A stretch of 64,000 bases of DNA from Glaciecola nitratireducens FR1064 (GCF_000226565.1 NC_016041.1:1302001-1366000), one strand, 5' to 3'; shown: positions 27,709-37,952, counted from the stretch's first letter. Notes: generated from the letters alone by a model not told the origin. A program made the numbers and translations.

Positions 27709-28515
27709 TTATATATCAGAATCCAATAATCTTACTAACAAAGCCTTTACTTCATCCGATTCGAAAGGTTTATCACAAAGCGCATTTACACCGGTTTGCT
27801 GAATATTCGCCATGTGAGGACTGGTTGATGATTCTGAGGTCACCATGATAATCGGTATATGAGTTGTCGCCGGGTTGAAGCGTATGAACTCTGAAAGCTC
27901 TCGGCCGTCCATTTCCGGCATGTTGTAATCAGTGACTACTAGGTCGAAATCATTGTCTTTTAAAAGCGTGAGCGCATGAGCGCCATTTTCTGCTTCCATC
28001 AGCTTAGTTAAACCCATACCTTCTAGTACTCTACGAATGTGATTCCGCGCCAAACGGCTATCGTCGACTAGTAGCACGCGTACGTCTTGAGGATCGAACA
28101 AGTTTAAATTTATTTCATCGGTATTAAGGAGCTGCAGGCTAGCGTTTAAGCCACGAGCTAAGTGAATTGGCTCGAATGGTTTTGGAAGAATAGCTGCAAC
28201 ACCAGCTTGTTTGAATTCATCCAGTTTGCTGATACTGTTTTCACTACTCACTAGCATGAATGGAATGGATGCGTTGGCTTCATTATCTTTTATAAATTTT
28301 AAAATATCTAAGCCACTGCCGTCTGATAAATACATGGTACTAACCACCATATCTGCGCCGTGAGCGGTGATAGATGCTTTTGCCTGCTCAACATTTTTCA
28401 CGACGTCAACGGTTTGCACATTTTCAGCGAGCAGCAGTGTTTTTATGATCTTACTTTGCGTATCGGACGGTTCGACCAATAAGATGTGTAAATCAGAAAT
28501 TGAAAGTTTATGCAT
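27709..28515 (-). CDS. Response regulator with two receiver domains
   Basis: This 268-residue protein is made of two CheY-like receiver domains with no output domain. The C-terminal receiver (about 145-268) has the acidic pair LLVDDS, the phospho-acceptor Asp in LVVTDYNMPEMDG, the Thr/Ser in MVTSE and the Lys in CDKPF. The N-terminal one (about 8-125) keeps VEPSD and LPKPF but has Ser (residue 59) where the acceptor Asp is expected (MVVSTMYLSDG), so it probably cannot be phosphorylated. It lies upstream of pheA on the same strand but separated by a promoter. The partner kinase is unknown. Confidence 0.85.
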   Translation of the reverse strand: MHKLSISDLHILLVEPSDTQSKIIKTLLLAENVQTVDVVKNVEQAKASITAHGADMVVSTMYLSDGSGLDILKFIKDNEANASIPFMLVSSENSISKLDEFKQAGVAAILPKPFEPIHLARGLNASLQLLNTDEINLNLFDPQDVRVLLVDDSRLARNHIRRVLEGMGLTKLMEAENGAHALTLLKDNDFDLVVTDYNMPEMDGRELSEFIRFNPATTHIPIIMVTSESSTSPHMANIQQTGVNALCDKPFESDEVKALLVRLLDSDI

Positions 28516-28579
28516 TACTTAGTTATCTCTTAAAAAATGTTTGAGCGAGGCTCTGTTAACGAGCATTCAGCAAAACGGT

Positions 28580-28903
28580 TCAGCCGCCTGCCAATTTTAC
28601 GCGTTTTCCTTTTGCTTCTAATATTTGTTTTAGCTTATCGCGAACATCGCCTTGGATTTCGATGCTAAAGCCTTTCACTGCGCCACCGCAACCACATTGC
28701 TTTTTCAATTCTTTACAAAGCGATTTGAGGTCGGCCTCCTTCATTTCTAGGCCATCGATAATACTCACCCCTTTGCCTTTGCGGCCTTTCGTTTCTTTTC
28801 GTATTCTTACAATACCATCGCCTTTTGGCGCACTTTGCGAGGTAAGGTTTTCGTTCTTTATTCTACCTGTATCGGTCGAATAAACTAATCTTGAATCATT
28901 CAT
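28580..28903 (-). CDS. yciH: SUI1/eIF1-family translation factor YciH
   Basis: This 107-residue protein of the SUI1 family matches E. coli YciH (108), which influences initiation fidelity. Motifs seen are VRIRKETKGRKGKGVSIIDGL and CGCGGAVKGFSIEIQGD near the C-terminus. It lies downstream of, and convergent with, nothing obvious; it precedes the double-receiver gene on the same strand with a 64-base gap. Confidence 0.92.
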   Translation of the reverse strand: MNDSRLVYSTDTGRIKNENLTSQSAPKGDGIVRIRKETKGRKGKGVSIIDGLEMKEADLKSLCKELKKQCGCGGAVKGFSIEIQGDVRDKLKQILEAKGKRVKLAGG

Positions 28904-29013
28904 TCGATAAAAAGTACATATTCAGCCTAATCTATTGATCTGAGTATATCCTATGGACTTAATCAAAGCTATTTTGACGAATTAAAGCAGTTTTTGTGAT
29001 CCCTAGTTGCAAT

Positions 29014-29028
29014 TGAGAACTATTATCA
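29014..29028. promoter_or_regulatory. Fur box upstream of iron transporter
   Basis: TGAGAACTATTATCA matches 13 of 15 positions of the 7-1-7 Fur consensus TGATAATNATTATCA. It sits about 45 bases before the GTG start of the iron-binding protein gene, in the expected promoter position. Confidence 0.72.
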
Positions 29029-29072
29029 ATTACCATGTACACATTGTTACTAAAGTTAATAGGAAGGAAGAA

Positions 29073-30092
29073 GTGATAGTACGTATTTCTAGTGTTTTTG
29101 TTTTATTCTTGTTAGTGATTTTCTCGGCACACAGCATCGCTGCAGAGGTAAACGTATACTCAGCACGCAAAGAAGCGCTGATAAAGCCGATATTGGATGA
29201 TTTCAGTAAAGAAACCGGTATCAAGGTAAATCTTATTACTGGCGGCGCTGACGCGCTTATTTCCCGTATTCAATCAGAAGGTCAATTTAGCCCTGCGGAT
29301 GTTCTGATTTCAACAGATGTCGGCCGCTTAGTGAGAGCGAAGCAACTTGGTATCACGCAGGTTAACGCTGATGATTTTGTTGTTGAGAATGTGCCTGCAT
29401 ATCTGCGCGATGAGGAGCAGCACTGGACAGCACTAACGCTGCGAGCGCGCCCAATAATGTATGCAAAGGATCGGGTTAATCCTGAGTCGCTGTCAACCAT
29501 GCAAGCATTAACTGACGAAAAGTGGAAAAACCGTATTTGCATTCGTTCATCTAATAATATTTACAATCAGTCGATGATTTCAGGCATGATCCAAACTCAG
29601 GGTGAAGCAAAAACCTTGGCTTGGGCGAAAGGCCTTGTTGCAAACTTTGCGCGAACACCAAAAGGTGGCGATCGCGACCAGATCAAAGCCGTTGTTGCTG
29701 GTGAGTGTGATATTGCTATTGCTAATACTTACTATTTAGCAGGCATGTTGAATGACGAAGATGAAGCAACGCGTAAAACTGCTCAACAAGTGGCCGTATT
29801 CTGGCCAGACCAAGAAACCATTGGTGCACACGTGAATATCTCGGGTGTGAGTGTTGCTAAACACGCCAAAAACTTGGACGCCGCTAAAGCACTTATCCGT
29901 TTTATGCTAACGGATGAGGCACAAGTCTGGTACGCCGAAACAAATCATGAGTACCCAGTAAAAGAAGGCATAAAATGGAGCCAAACTTTACAAGACATGG
30001 GTACATTTAAAGCACAAGATGTGTCTCTGAGTAAAGTGGGCGAGACAAACGCGAAAGCGCTTATGCTAATGGATAGCGCGGGTTGGCGTTAA
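29073..30092 (+). CDS. fbpA: Ferric iron ABC transporter, periplasmic binding protein
   Basis: This protein of about 339 residues starts with a signal peptide (VRISSVFVLFLLVIFSAHSIAA then EVNVYSARKEAL). It is an FbpA/FutA-like type of extracellular solute-binding protein: YSARKE..I.PIL, SEGQFSPADVLISTDVGRL and IANTYYLAGML, the last carrying the conserved Tyr pair used for Fe3+. A longer frame reaches 29007, but AGGAAGGA precedes the GTG at 29073, which gives a proper signal peptide and leaves the Fur box outside the gene. It is the first gene of a three-gene operon. Confidence 0.9.
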   Translation: MIVRISSVFVLFLLVIFSAHSIAAEVNVYSARKEALIKPILDDFSKETGIKVNLITGGADALISRIQSEGQFSPADVLISTDVGRLVRAKQLGITQVNADDFVVENVPAYLRDEEQHWTALTLRARPIMYAKDRVNPESLSTMQALTDEKWKNRICIRSSNNIYNQSMISGMIQTQGEAKTLAWAKGLVANFARTPKGGDRDQIKAVVAGECDIAIANTYYLAGMLNDEDEATRKTAQQVAVFWPDQETIGAHVNISGVSVAKHAKNLDAAKALIRFMLTDEAQVWYAETNHEYPVKEGIKWSQTLQDMGTFKAQDVSLSKVGETNAKALMLMDSAGWR

Positions 30093-30096
30093 TCGA

Positions 30097-31740
30097 TTGA
30101 TAAAAACGGCACTTAAAGGCTCGGCCTTTACCTTATATTCCGTGTTGGCAGGCCTTTTTTTGGGCCTGCCAATTTTTGTTATATTTGCCAGTTTTCTGTT
30201 TTGGGACGCTGCTATTTGGCAGCATCTCTCATCAACCGTTTTACCTAGATATATCAGCAATAGCGCGACGCTTGCTTTTGGCGTTGGTTTTGGCGCAACG
30301 CTCATTGGTACTTATTTAGCTTGGCTTATTGTCAACTACGATTTTTATGGACGTCGCTTAATTCAGTGGTTGGTTTTATTGCCGCTTGCCATGCCCGCTT
30401 ATATTATTGCTTATACTTATACGGGGTTACTGGACTTTGCCGGCCCTTTGCAAACCCTTGTTCGAGACACTTTTGCTTTAGGCAGCCAAGATTACTGGTT
30501 TCCTGAGATACGGTCGCTCACTGGAGCCATCGTACTCATGTCGCTCGTACTTTATCCTTACGTTTATATACTCGCTAGAACGGCTTTTTCTGAACAATCA
30601 CAAAAATACCGAGAAGTCAGTGAACTTGCCGGAGTTTCACCACTTAAACATTTTTTAAAAGTTGCGTTACCACTGGCTCGTCCCGCCATTATGACAGGTG
30701 CTGCTTTGGCTATGATGGAGGCCTTGGCCGATTTTGGTACAGTAGAATATTTTGGCGTGAGTACGTTTACGACCGGTATTTATCGAACTTGGTTTGGTTT
30801 AGGAGATATCAATGCAGCATCGCAACTTTCGGGCTTTCTGTGTCTATTTGTTTTTATTTTGATAATGATTGAAAAACTGAGCAGACGAGACTCTCAAAAT
30901 TATTCATCCAGACAAGGTAAGTCAGCCCAAGCAAAGAAAGTCAGAGGCATGCAAAGCGCGTTTCTATTTTTACTTTGTAGCTTGCCAGTTACTTTCGGTT
31001 TTATTGTTCCATTCGTACAGTTAGCAATTTGGACATTTAGTTTTTCTGATATATCAAGCTTGGAAGACTACCCTGAATACGCCATGAACTCAGCAATGTT
31101 AGCTGGTATTGGTTGCGTTGTGGTAGTAACAATGGCCTTGTTATTTAGTTATGCCAAACGCCTTCAACCTTCAAAAACCGTTAGCGGATTTATTCAATTT
31201 GTGTCGCTTGGTTACGCAATGCCGGGCACCGTGATCGCGATTGGTGTTTTAGTGCCGCTTGGATGGTTAGATATCAAACTCAATATGTTCACTAATGCCT
31301 ATTTTGATGTGCAGCCTGGTTTGGTCTTGTCAGGTACGATATTTGCGCTGATTTTTGCCTACGCTATTCGATTCATGAGTGTTGCCTTGAATAACACTGA
31401 AGCGGGTATCCAACGCATTAAACCTAGCATGGATGAAGCCTCTAAGGTATTGGGTGACTCATCTATTCAGCGTTTGTTTAGAATACACATCCCTTTGTTA
31501 AAGGCGAGTTTGTTGAGTGCAGCGCTGCTGGTGTTTGTCGATATATTAAAAGAATTACCGGCCACCTTAGTGCTGCGTCCTTTTAACTTTAATACGCTAG
31601 CGGTCAAAGCCTTTGAATTGGCGTCAGATGAACGTTTAATTGATGCGGCTTTACCTTCAATTACGATCGTGCTGGTGGGTATTTTGCCAGTAATTTTACT
31701 GACTAAAACGCTTGATGGAATAGAACGAAAATATGCTTGA
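30097..31740 (+). CDS. fbpB: Ferric iron ABC transporter permease
   Basis: This 547-residue inner-membrane permease has two tandem binding-protein-dependent permease domains, each with an EAA-type loop (EVSELAGVSPLKHFLKVALPLARPA near 175-200; DEASKVLGDSSIQRLFRIHIPLL near 445). About 12 membrane helices are expected. The duplicated layout is typical of FbpB/SfuB iron permeases. The start is a TTG four bases after the fbpA stop, probably translated by coupling. Its end overlaps the ATPase gene by 8 bases. Confidence 0.92.
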   Translation: MIKTALKGSAFTLYSVLAGLFLGLPIFVIFASFLFWDAAIWQHLSSTVLPRYISNSATLAFGVGFGATLIGTYLAWLIVNYDFYGRRLIQWLVLLPLAMPAYIIAYTYTGLLDFAGPLQTLVRDTFALGSQDYWFPEIRSLTGAIVLMSLVLYPYVYILARTAFSEQSQKYREVSELAGVSPLKHFLKVALPLARPAIMTGAALAMMEALADFGTVEYFGVSTFTTGIYRTWFGLGDINAASQLSGFLCLFVFILIMIEKLSRRDSQNYSSRQGKSAQAKKVRGMQSAFLFLLCSLPVTFGFIVPFVQLAIWTFSFSDISSLEDYPEYAMNSAMLAGIGCVVVVTMALLFSYAKRLQPSKTVSGFIQFVSLGYAMPGTVIAIGVLVPLGWLDIKLNMFTNAYFDVQPGLVLSGTIFALIFAYAIRFMSVALNNTEAGIQRIKPSMDEASKVLGDSSIQRLFRIHIPLLKASLLSAALLVFVDILKELPATLVLRPFNFNTLAVKAFELASDERLIDAALPSITIVLVGILPVILLTKTLDGIERKYA

Positions 31741-32824
31741 TATTACTAACTTATCGTTGAGTTACGGCAAACAAAATGTACTGCAAAACCTTACAATTTC
31801 GTTGAGTCAGGGTGAGATAGGCTGCATTTTAGGGCCTTCTGGCTGCGGTAAAACAACATTGTTGCGAGCCATCGCTGGCTTTAAGTCAGTGCAAGAGGGC
31901 AGTATTAGCGTTAATGGCACCATAGTGAGTGATGCGCAAACCGAGATGCCAGTTGCCAAAAGACGAATTGGGGTCGTGTTTCAGGATTTCGCCTTATTTC
32001 CACATATGACCGTGTTAAAAAATGTTGCCTATGGTTTGAGTAAGTTAGCAAAATCGGACTCCCTCAAACTCGCTGAACAGGCGATTGAGCTAGTTGGTTT
32101 AAATGATTCGAAAAGTAAATATCCGCATGAACTTTCAGGCGGACAACAGCAGCGGGTCGCTATTGCCAGAGCTATTGCTCCAAAGCCTGACTTGTTGCTA
32201 TTAGATGAACCGTTCTCTAGCTTAGATCCGGAATTAAGAGAACGTTTGTCCAGCGAAATTCGCAGTATCATCAAGCAGCAAAATATTACCGCGTTGTTAA
32301 TTACTCATGATCAAACTGAAGCGTTCGCGATGGCTGATAAAATAGGCGTATTGCATGACCATCAGTGTCAGCAGTGGGGAACCGCCTATGATCTTTATCA
32401 CGAGCCCGCAACCGAGTTTATTGCAGACTTTGTGGGGGAAGGGGTTTTTATTCCTGTGACAGTTGTGGCCTATGAAAATGACGAAGAGAGCACAATCGAG
32501 CCCATCGAGGAAAAACGTATATGGCTTGAAACTCAATTAGGACGATTCCTCCTTCCTGAAGAATATCTCACCAGCGGCACATTTAAGGTAGGGGATAAGG
32601 CCAAAATGTTAGTCAGACCGGATGATTTGAGACATCAGGATGAAAGCGTTATGAAAGCCAGAGTTGTTGGACGATCGTTCCGCGGTGCGCACATATTGTA
32701 TCGACTATCTCTTAATGAAAATGACGGTTTACTTTGTTTGGCGCCGAGTCACCACGACCACCAAATAGGCGAGTCATTTGGTATTCACCTAGAAGTAGAA
32801 CACGTAATCTGTTTTCCTATTTGA
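31733..32824 (+). CDS. fbpC: Ferric iron ABC transporter ATP-binding protein
   Basis: This 363-residue ABC ATPase energises the iron permease. Walker A is GPSGCGKTT, the Q-loop is VFQDFALFPHMTV, the signature is LSGGQQQRVAIARA, and Walker B is LLLDEPFSSLDPELRE, followed by the H-loop LLITHDQTEA. A C-terminal TOBE-like regulatory region occupies about 245-363. It overlaps fbpB and ends the operon. No clear terminator follows. Confidence 0.93.
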   Translation: MLDITNLSLSYGKQNVLQNLTISLSQGEIGCILGPSGCGKTTLLRAIAGFKSVQEGSISVNGTIVSDAQTEMPVAKRRIGVVFQDFALFPHMTVLKNVAYGLSKLAKSDSLKLAEQAIELVGLNDSKSKYPHELSGGQQQRVAIARAIAPKPDLLLLDEPFSSLDPELRERLSSEIRSIIKQQNITALLITHDQTEAFAMADKIGVLHDHQCQQWGTAYDLYHEPATEFIADFVGEGVFIPVTVVAYENDEESTIEPIEEKRIWLETQLGRFLLPEEYLTSGTFKVGDKAKMLVRPDDLRHQDESVMKARVVGRSFRGAHILYRLSLNENDGLLCLAPSHHDHQIGESFGIHLEVEHVICFPI

Positions 32825-33257
32825 GTTAAGAGTTGTGCAAATAACGTCCGACCGTCTTAAGTCATCTTCAATGAATAGGATTTTACTAAAAGCATAAGCA
32901 CCAGCAATGTGGTTTAGTTTTGTGACGATTCTAAATTGAACAACAACTTATCAAGCTCTTTTGTGCACTACTCACTCACTAAGGGAAAATTTCTCTTAAT
33001 TAGTTACCGAATATATTGATTCTGCCGTTTAGTATCCTCATTGTTTAGTTTATAATTTCGCGCTTTCAACGGCTTCGTTATAGAAGCCCGAACAATTCAG
33101 ATTAGCGTTTGTTGCACCTATCACTTACCTAAAGCGATTCGATACTGGGTTTGTGCGAAGACCGTGGGTTAAGAGGCCGAGTGAAGAGCCCGTAAAAACT
33201 AACAAACGTTAATATTAAAAAATTCAAAACAAATACAGCACTATTGGGATTAAGTTT
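32825..33257 (+). other. Long intergenic region / aspS leader
   Basis: These 433 bases contain no gene. A TATAAT at 33051-33056 without a good -35 may be the aspS -10 element, giving a leader of about 195 bases. The leader has a local hairpin (GCTTC GTTATA GAAGC) and a 13-base long-range pairing with one wobble, between 33101-33113 and about 33200-33212 (TTAGCGTTTGTT with AACAAACGTTAA). No T-box features are visible. Confidence 0.45.
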
Positions 33258-35057
33258 ATGCGCACAGATTACTGTGGAAACATCGATGCAAGTTACGCGA
33301 ATAAAGAAGTTACACTTTACGGCTGGGTCAACAAAAGACGTGATTTAGGCGGCGTAATTTTCATCGACTTACGAGATCGTGAAGGTATCGTGCAGGTTGT
33401 TATCGATCCAGACACAGCTGAAACGTTTGAACTTGCTTCCACGTTACGTAATGAGTTTTGTGTGGCGATCACTGGTTTAGTGCGCATGCGCCCAGAATCG
33501 CAAGCTAACAAAGAGATGAAAACCGGCGAAATTGAAGTGCTTGGTAAAGCACTTTCTATATTTAACAGTGCACCGGCACTTCCCCTTGACTGGAACCAAG
33601 ACAATTCAGAAGAGCAGCGTCTCAAATATCGCTACCTAGATTTACGCCGTCCACTTATGACGCAGCGCTTGGTGTTTCGCTCAAAAGTAACCTCATTGGT
33701 TAGACGTTTCTTAGACGGCGACGGCTTCCTTGATATTGAAACACCTATTTTGACCAAAGCGACACCAGAAGGTGCGCGCGATTATTTGGTGCCAAGTCGT
33801 ACTCACAAAGGTCAGTTTTTCGCTCTACCGCAATCGCCGCAGTTGTTTAAGCAATTGTTGATGATGTCGGGAATGGACAAATATTATCAAATCGTAAAGT
33901 GTTTCCGTGATGAAGATTTACGTGCGGACCGCCAGCCAGAATTTACGCAAATAGATATTGAAACAACATTCTTGGATGCTGAAGGTGTGATGGCGATCAC
34001 AGAAAAGATGATGCGTTTACTTTTCTCTGAATTGCTCAACGTTGATTTAGGCGACTTCCCAACCATAAGTTATGCAGAAGCAATGCAGCGCTATGGTAGC
34101 GACAAGCCTGATTTACGTAACCCGCTTGAACTAGTTGACGTTGATGACATTGTTAAAGACATCGACTTCAAAGTGTTCAGCGGCCCCGCAAACGATAAAA
34201 AAGGTCGAGTTGCAGCAATTCGAGTGCCAGGCGGCGCTACCTTATCGCGCAAGCAAATTGACGATTATGGGAAATTTGTGAGTATTTACGGTGCTAAAGG
34301 CTTAGCGTGGATTAAAGTCAATGACTTGAGCCAAGGTATTGATGGCCTGCAGTCGCCTATCCTCAAGTTTTTTGATGAAGCTAGCATAAACGCGTTGCTC
34401 GAAAAAACTGGCGCGCAAACAGGCGACATTCTCTTATTTGGCGCCGACAGTAAAACTGTGGTGACAGATGCAATGGGTGCATTGCGCTTGAAGTTGGGTG
34501 AAGATTTTGATCTCCTTGAAGGTGAGTGGCGTCCATTATGGGTAGTTGACTTCCCTATGTTTGAGGAAGTTGATGGAGAGCTTTATGCTCTGCATCATCC
34601 GTTTACTGCCCCGCGCGATAGTAGCATTGAAGCATTAAAAGCGAATCCGGCAGAAGCGCTGTCGAATGCATATGACATGGTGCTCAATGGCGTTGAATTA
34701 GGTGGTGGTTCGGTGCGTATTCACAATATGGATATGCAGGCGACAGTCTTTCAACTCCTCGGTATCACGGATGAAGAGGCCAATGAGAAATTCGGTTTCT
34801 TATTAGAAGCACTGCGCTATGGCACACCACCACACGCGGGTTTAGCTTTTGGTTTAGATAGAATGGTAATGCTGATGACTGGTGCAGACTCAATTCGTGA
34901 CGTAATGGCATTCCCAAAAACTACAACGGCAGCCTGTCCGCTGACGAATGCGCCTGGGTTTGCTAACCCTGCACAATTGGCGGAACTGTCAATTGCCACG
35001 GTAATTAAATCTGACCCTAAAACAGACAGTAAAGAGCCAGGCAAAGACGCTGAATAG
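33258..35057 (+). CDS. aspS: Aspartyl-tRNA synthetase
   Basis: This 599-residue class II synthetase of the bacterial type has an N-terminal OB anticodon-binding domain (about 1-110; [26 protein letters not shown]). Motif 2 is [20 protein letters not shown]. An inserted GAD domain spans about 285-420, and motif 3 is [13 protein letters not shown]. Length is close to E. coli AspRS (590). It is followed by nudB after only 4 bases, as in related Alteromonadales. Confidence 0.97.
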   Translation: MRTDYCGNIDASYANKEVTLYGWVNKRRDLGGVIFIDLRDREGIVQVVIDPDTAETFELASTLRNEFCVAITGLVRMRPESQANKEMKTGEIEVLGKALSIFNSAPALPLDWNQDNSEEQRLKYRYLDLRRPLMTQRLVFRSKVTSLVRRFLDGDGFLDIETPILTKATPEGARDYLVPSRTHKGQFFALPQSPQLFKQLLMMSGMDKYYQIVKCFRDEDLRADRQPEFTQIDIETTFLDAEGVMAITEKMMRLLFSELLNVDLGDFPTISYAEAMQRYGSDKPDLRNPLELVDVDDIVKDIDFKVFSGPANDKKGRVAAIRVPGGATLSRKQIDDYGKFVSIYGAKGLAWIKVNDLSQGIDGLQSPILKFFDEASINALLEKTGAQTGDILLFGADSKTVVTDAMGALRLKLGEDFDLLEGEWRPLWVVDFPMFEEVDGELYALHHPFTAPRDSSIEALKANPAEALSNAYDMVLNGVELGGGSVRIHNMDMQATVFQLLGITDEEANEKFGFLLEALRYGTPPHAGLAFGLDRMVMLMTGADSIRDVMAFPKTTTAACPLTNAPGFANPAQLAELSIATVIKSDPKTDSKEPGKDAE

Positions 35058-35061
35058 CACT

Positions 35062-35496
35062 ATGCAGCTCAAACGCCCAGAGTCAGTCTTGGTTGTGATC
35101 AGAGATGAACACAACCAAGTGCTGATTATGCAGCGTGAAGATGACGCTAATTTTTGGCAATCGGTCACTGGCACTATCGAGGAAGGTGAAATACCGTTAA
35201 ACGCAGCCTATCGCGAGCTAGCAGAAGAAACGGGTATTGCATTGCCCAAATCAACGCACCCAATAGTAGACTGTCGATTAGTGAGTCAATACGAGATCCG
35301 TCCTGCTTGGTTATATCGTTACCCCAAAGGCTCTCAATTCAATAATGAATACGTTTTTAGTGTGAAGGTTCCTATAGGCCTGCCTATTGTGTTAACTGAA
35401 CACACTGACTTCGAATGGACGAGTAAGCAAGAGGCTATGCAAAAAGTATGGTCAAGAAGTAATCGTGATGCGATTGCACTGTTTGTTCCGGATTAA
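35062..35496 (+). CDS. nudB: Dihydroneopterin triphosphate diphosphatase NudB
   Basis: This 144-residue Nudix hydrolase has a full Nudix box (GTIEEGEIPLNAAYRELAEETGI). The N-terminal KRPESVLVVI and the C-terminal EHTDFEWTSKQEAM segment match NudB, which acts in folate biosynthesis. It sits between aspS and ruvC, the usual NudB location. Confidence 0.9.
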   Translation: MQLKRPESVLVVIRDEHNQVLIMQREDDANFWQSVTGTIEEGEIPLNAAYRELAEETGIALPKSTHPIVDCRLVSQYEIRPAWLYRYPKGSQFNNEYVFSVKVPIGLPIVLTEHTDFEWTSKQEAMQKVWSRSNRDAIALFVPD

Positions 35497-35499
35497 GGC

Positions 35500-36036
35500 A
35501 TGAGCATAATTTTAGGGATTGACCCTGGTTCAAGAATTACAGGCTACGGCGTTATCAAAGTAGTAGGCGGTAAAGCGAGCTACTTGGGCAGTGGCTGTAT
35601 CAGGCTAACTCATGATGAGCTCTCGCTTCGTTTAAAACAGATTTTTGACAGCGTCAGTGAAATTATCACTCAGTTCACACCTACCGAATTTGCAATTGAA
35701 CAAGTGTTTATGGCGAAGAACCCTGATTCAGCGCTTAAACTTGGCCAGGCGCGTGGTGCAGCAATTGTCGCTGCCACTAACTTTGACCTGCCTGTGGCAG
35801 AATATTCAGCACGACAAATAAAGCAATCTGTTGTGGGAACAGGAGCCGCGGACAAAACGCAAGTTCAGCACATGGTCACCAGTATATTGAAGTTGAACGC
35901 CACACCACAGGCAGACGCTGCTGATGCATTGGCAGTAGCTTTGTGTCATATTCATACCTCGCAAAGTCTGATTAAAATGTCAGGCAAAACGTCAGGCAAA
36001 ATTTCTAAGATCGTACGCGGTCGCTTAAGAAGATAA
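35500..36036 (+). CDS. ruvC: Holliday junction resolvase RuvC
   Basis: This 178-residue endonuclease cuts Holliday junctions. The catalytic acidic residues appear in [37 protein letters not shown], and [14 protein letters not shown]. Length fits E. coli RuvC (173). It is 3 bases after nudB and 21 before ruvA. Confidence 0.97.
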   Translation: MSIILGIDPGSRITGYGVIKVVGGKASYLGSGCIRLTHDELSLRLKQIFDSVSEIITQFTPTEFAIEQVFMAKNPDSALKLGQARGAAIVAATNFDLPVAEYSARQIKQSVVGTGAADKTQVQHMVTSILKLNATPQADAADALAVALCHIHTSQSLIKMSGKTSGKISKIVRGRLRR

Positions 36037-36057
36037 ATAAGGCAGGGCAATAAATCG

Positions 36058-36687
36058 ATGATCGGCAGAATAAAAGGTACGTTAATTGACAAAACTCCCC
36101 CAGATGTCTTAGTTGACGTTAACGGCGTGGGCTATGAAATTCAATTGCCGATGACCAGTTTTTATCAGCTTCCCAACATAGGTGAAGTGGCAACTATTTA
36201 TACTCACTTTATTGTGCGCGAAGATGCGCAATTATTGTTCGGCTTTTCAGATACCTCAGAGCGAGCCTTGTTTCGAGAACTCATTAAAGCCAATGGCGTG
36301 GGCCCGAAGCTCGCATGCACAATTTTGTCTGGCATGTCGGCACAAGATTTTGTGCAGTGTGTCATTCACGAAGATATTTCAAATCTGGTCAAGCTTCCTG
36401 GCGTCGGAAAGAAAACTGCTGAGCGTCTAGTGGTAGAATTAAAAGATAAGTTAGAAAAACTATCTCGTTCTGACGTGCACTTTGATAGTTCAGCGCCAAG
36501 CTTGCCGAATAGCCAAATTCAGCGACCGAGCTTACGTGGCGATGCGCATGCTAAAAATGAAGCCTTAAGTGCGCTACTCGCACTCGGTTATAAACCCATG
36601 CAGGCCGAAAAAGTCATCAAGCAAGTTTATGTTGAAGGAATGACAAGTGAGCAGGCTATCCGAGAGTCACTCAGAGCAATGAGTTAA
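36058..36687 (+). CDS. ruvA: Holliday junction DNA helicase subunit RuvA
   Basis: This 209-residue RuvA tetramer subunit binds four-way junctions. The OB domain starts [23 protein letters not shown]. Two helix-hairpin-helix motifs follow ([37 protein letters not shown]), and domain III at the C-terminus contacts RuvB ([16 protein letters not shown]). Confidence 0.97.
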   Translation: MIGRIKGTLIDKTPPDVLVDVNGVGYEIQLPMTSFYQLPNIGEVATIYTHFIVREDAQLLFGFSDTSERALFRELIKANGVGPKLACTILSGMSAQDFVQCVIHEDISNLVKLPGVGKKTAERLVVELKDKLEKLSRSDVHFDSSAPSLPNSQIQRPSLRGDAHAKNEALSALLALGYKPMQAEKVIKQVYVEGMTSEQAIRESLRAMS

Positions 36688-36780
36688 CAAAATGATGTTT
36701 ATGATAATGAATGGATGTTTGCTAGTTGGTGTTCAGCTTATCGTTAGTCTTGAAAGATTATATAAAGGCAAGGAGTCGTT

Positions 36781-37791
36781 ATGATTGAAGCAGATCGCTT
36801 AATACAAGCCGTTGCTGATCCAGAAGATGAAGTTATCGATCGCGCAATTCGACCCAAAATGCTCAGCGACTATACTGGTCAAGCTCATGTTTGTGAACAA
36901 ATGGAAATATTCATCCAAGCGGCTAGAAAGCGCAGTGATGCGCTTGACCATCTGCTCATATTTGGACCTCCAGGCTTAGGTAAAACAACTTTGGCCAACA
37001 TCGTTGCCAACGAAATGGGGGTAAATATAAAAACTACCTCAGGACCGGTATTGGAAAAAGCCGGTGATTTGGCTGCTTTACTTACCAACCTTGAAGAAAA
37101 CGATGTGTTGTTCATCGATGAAATTCATCGCTTAAGTCCGGTTGTCGAAGAAATTTTGTATCCTGCGATGGAAGATTATCAATTAGATATTATGATTGGC
37201 GAAGGGCCCGCAGCGCGCAGCATTAAACTTGACCTACCTCCATTTACACTAATTGGTGCAACCACGCGAGCCGGTTCGTTAACCTCTCCATTGCGAGACC
37301 GTTTTGGAATTGTGCAGCGTTTAGAGTTCTACAATGTTTCTGATTTGACCGACATCATTCAGCGCAGTGCTTCGTATTTAAATCTAAGTATGGATAAAGA
37401 GGGCGCATTTGAGATGGCAAAACGCTCTCGCGGCACCCCTCGAATTGCTAACCGCTTATTGCGCAGAGTAAGAGACTACGCTGAAATTAAAGCCGACGGT
37501 AATATTAATGCAGACGTCGCAGCTAAAGCGCTGAATATGCTTGACGTTGATAATAAAGGCTTCGACTTTATGGATCGTAAGTTGTTGCTAGCCATTATTG
37601 AGAAATTTATGGGCGGACCTGTTGGATTAGACAATATTGCAGCGGCCATCGGCGAAGAAAAAGAAACCATTGAAGACGTAATAGAGCCATATCTAATTCA
37701 ACAAGGCTTTTTACAACGAACGCCACGTGGACGAATTGCAACCCAACATGCATATTTGCACTTTGGCTTGACCATGCCAAAAATCGACTAA
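36781..37791 (+). CDS. ruvB: Holliday junction DNA helicase motor RuvB
   Basis: This 336-residue AAA+ ATPase drives branch migration. Walker A is [14 protein letters not shown], Walker B is [12 protein letters not shown], and sensor 1 is [19 protein letters not shown]. The C-terminal winged helix ([13 protein letters not shown]) binds DNA. It lies 93 bases after ruvA with its own ribosome site (AAGGAG). Confidence 0.98.
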   Translation: MIEADRLIQAVADPEDEVIDRAIRPKMLSDYTGQAHVCEQMEIFIQAARKRSDALDHLLIFGPPGLGKTTLANIVANEMGVNIKTTSGPVLEKAGDLAALLTNLEENDVLFIDEIHRLSPVVEEILYPAMEDYQLDIMIGEGPAARSIKLDLPPFTLIGATTRAGSLTSPLRDRFGIVQRLEFYNVSDLTDIIQRSASYLNLSMDKEGAFEMAKRSRGTPRIANRLLRRVRDYAEIKADGNINADVAAKALNMLDVDNKGFDFMDRKLLLAIIEKFMGGPVGLDNIAAAIGEEKETIEDVIEPYLIQQGFLQRTPRGRIATQHAYLHFGLTMPKID

Positions 37792-37898
37792 AAAAAAGCC
37801 CACGCAGAACGTGGGCCAAACAACAAGTTAACGGAAGGAGACCGTTATAAGGGAACATAAAAAAGCAACACAACTAAGTTGTAGGACCTGTTTAAGTA
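37792..37898 (-). ncRNA. Candidate small RNA opposite the ruvB-ybgC gap
   Basis: On the minus strand a -35 TTGATA (37927-37932) and -10 TAGAAT (37905-37910) with a 16-base spacer would start a transcript near 37898. It would end at a strong intrinsic terminator whose GCCCACG/CGTGGGC stem (37798-37816) is followed by seven T just after the ruvB stop. The predicted RNA is about 107 bases and contains hairpins ACAAC-TTA-GTTGT and AACGG/CCGTT. The hairpin lacks a T tract in the ruvB direction, which supports minus-strand use. No expression evidence is available. Confidence 0.4.
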
Positions 37899-37952
37899 GA
37901 GAGTATTCTATAGACATCCGATGAGATATCAAACTAGAAATATTCTTGCTGA

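Noticed and set aside
33051-33257. T-box leader for aspS
   Set aside because: I see no T-box bulge sequence or terminator/antiterminator pair, and T-boxes are essentially a Gram-positive feature.
37798-37816. GCCCACG hairpin as the ruvB terminator
   Set aside because: In the ruvB direction it is followed by CAAACAAC, not T. The T tract lies on the opposite strand, so it works only for leftward transcription. A proper rightward terminator occurs at 37953.
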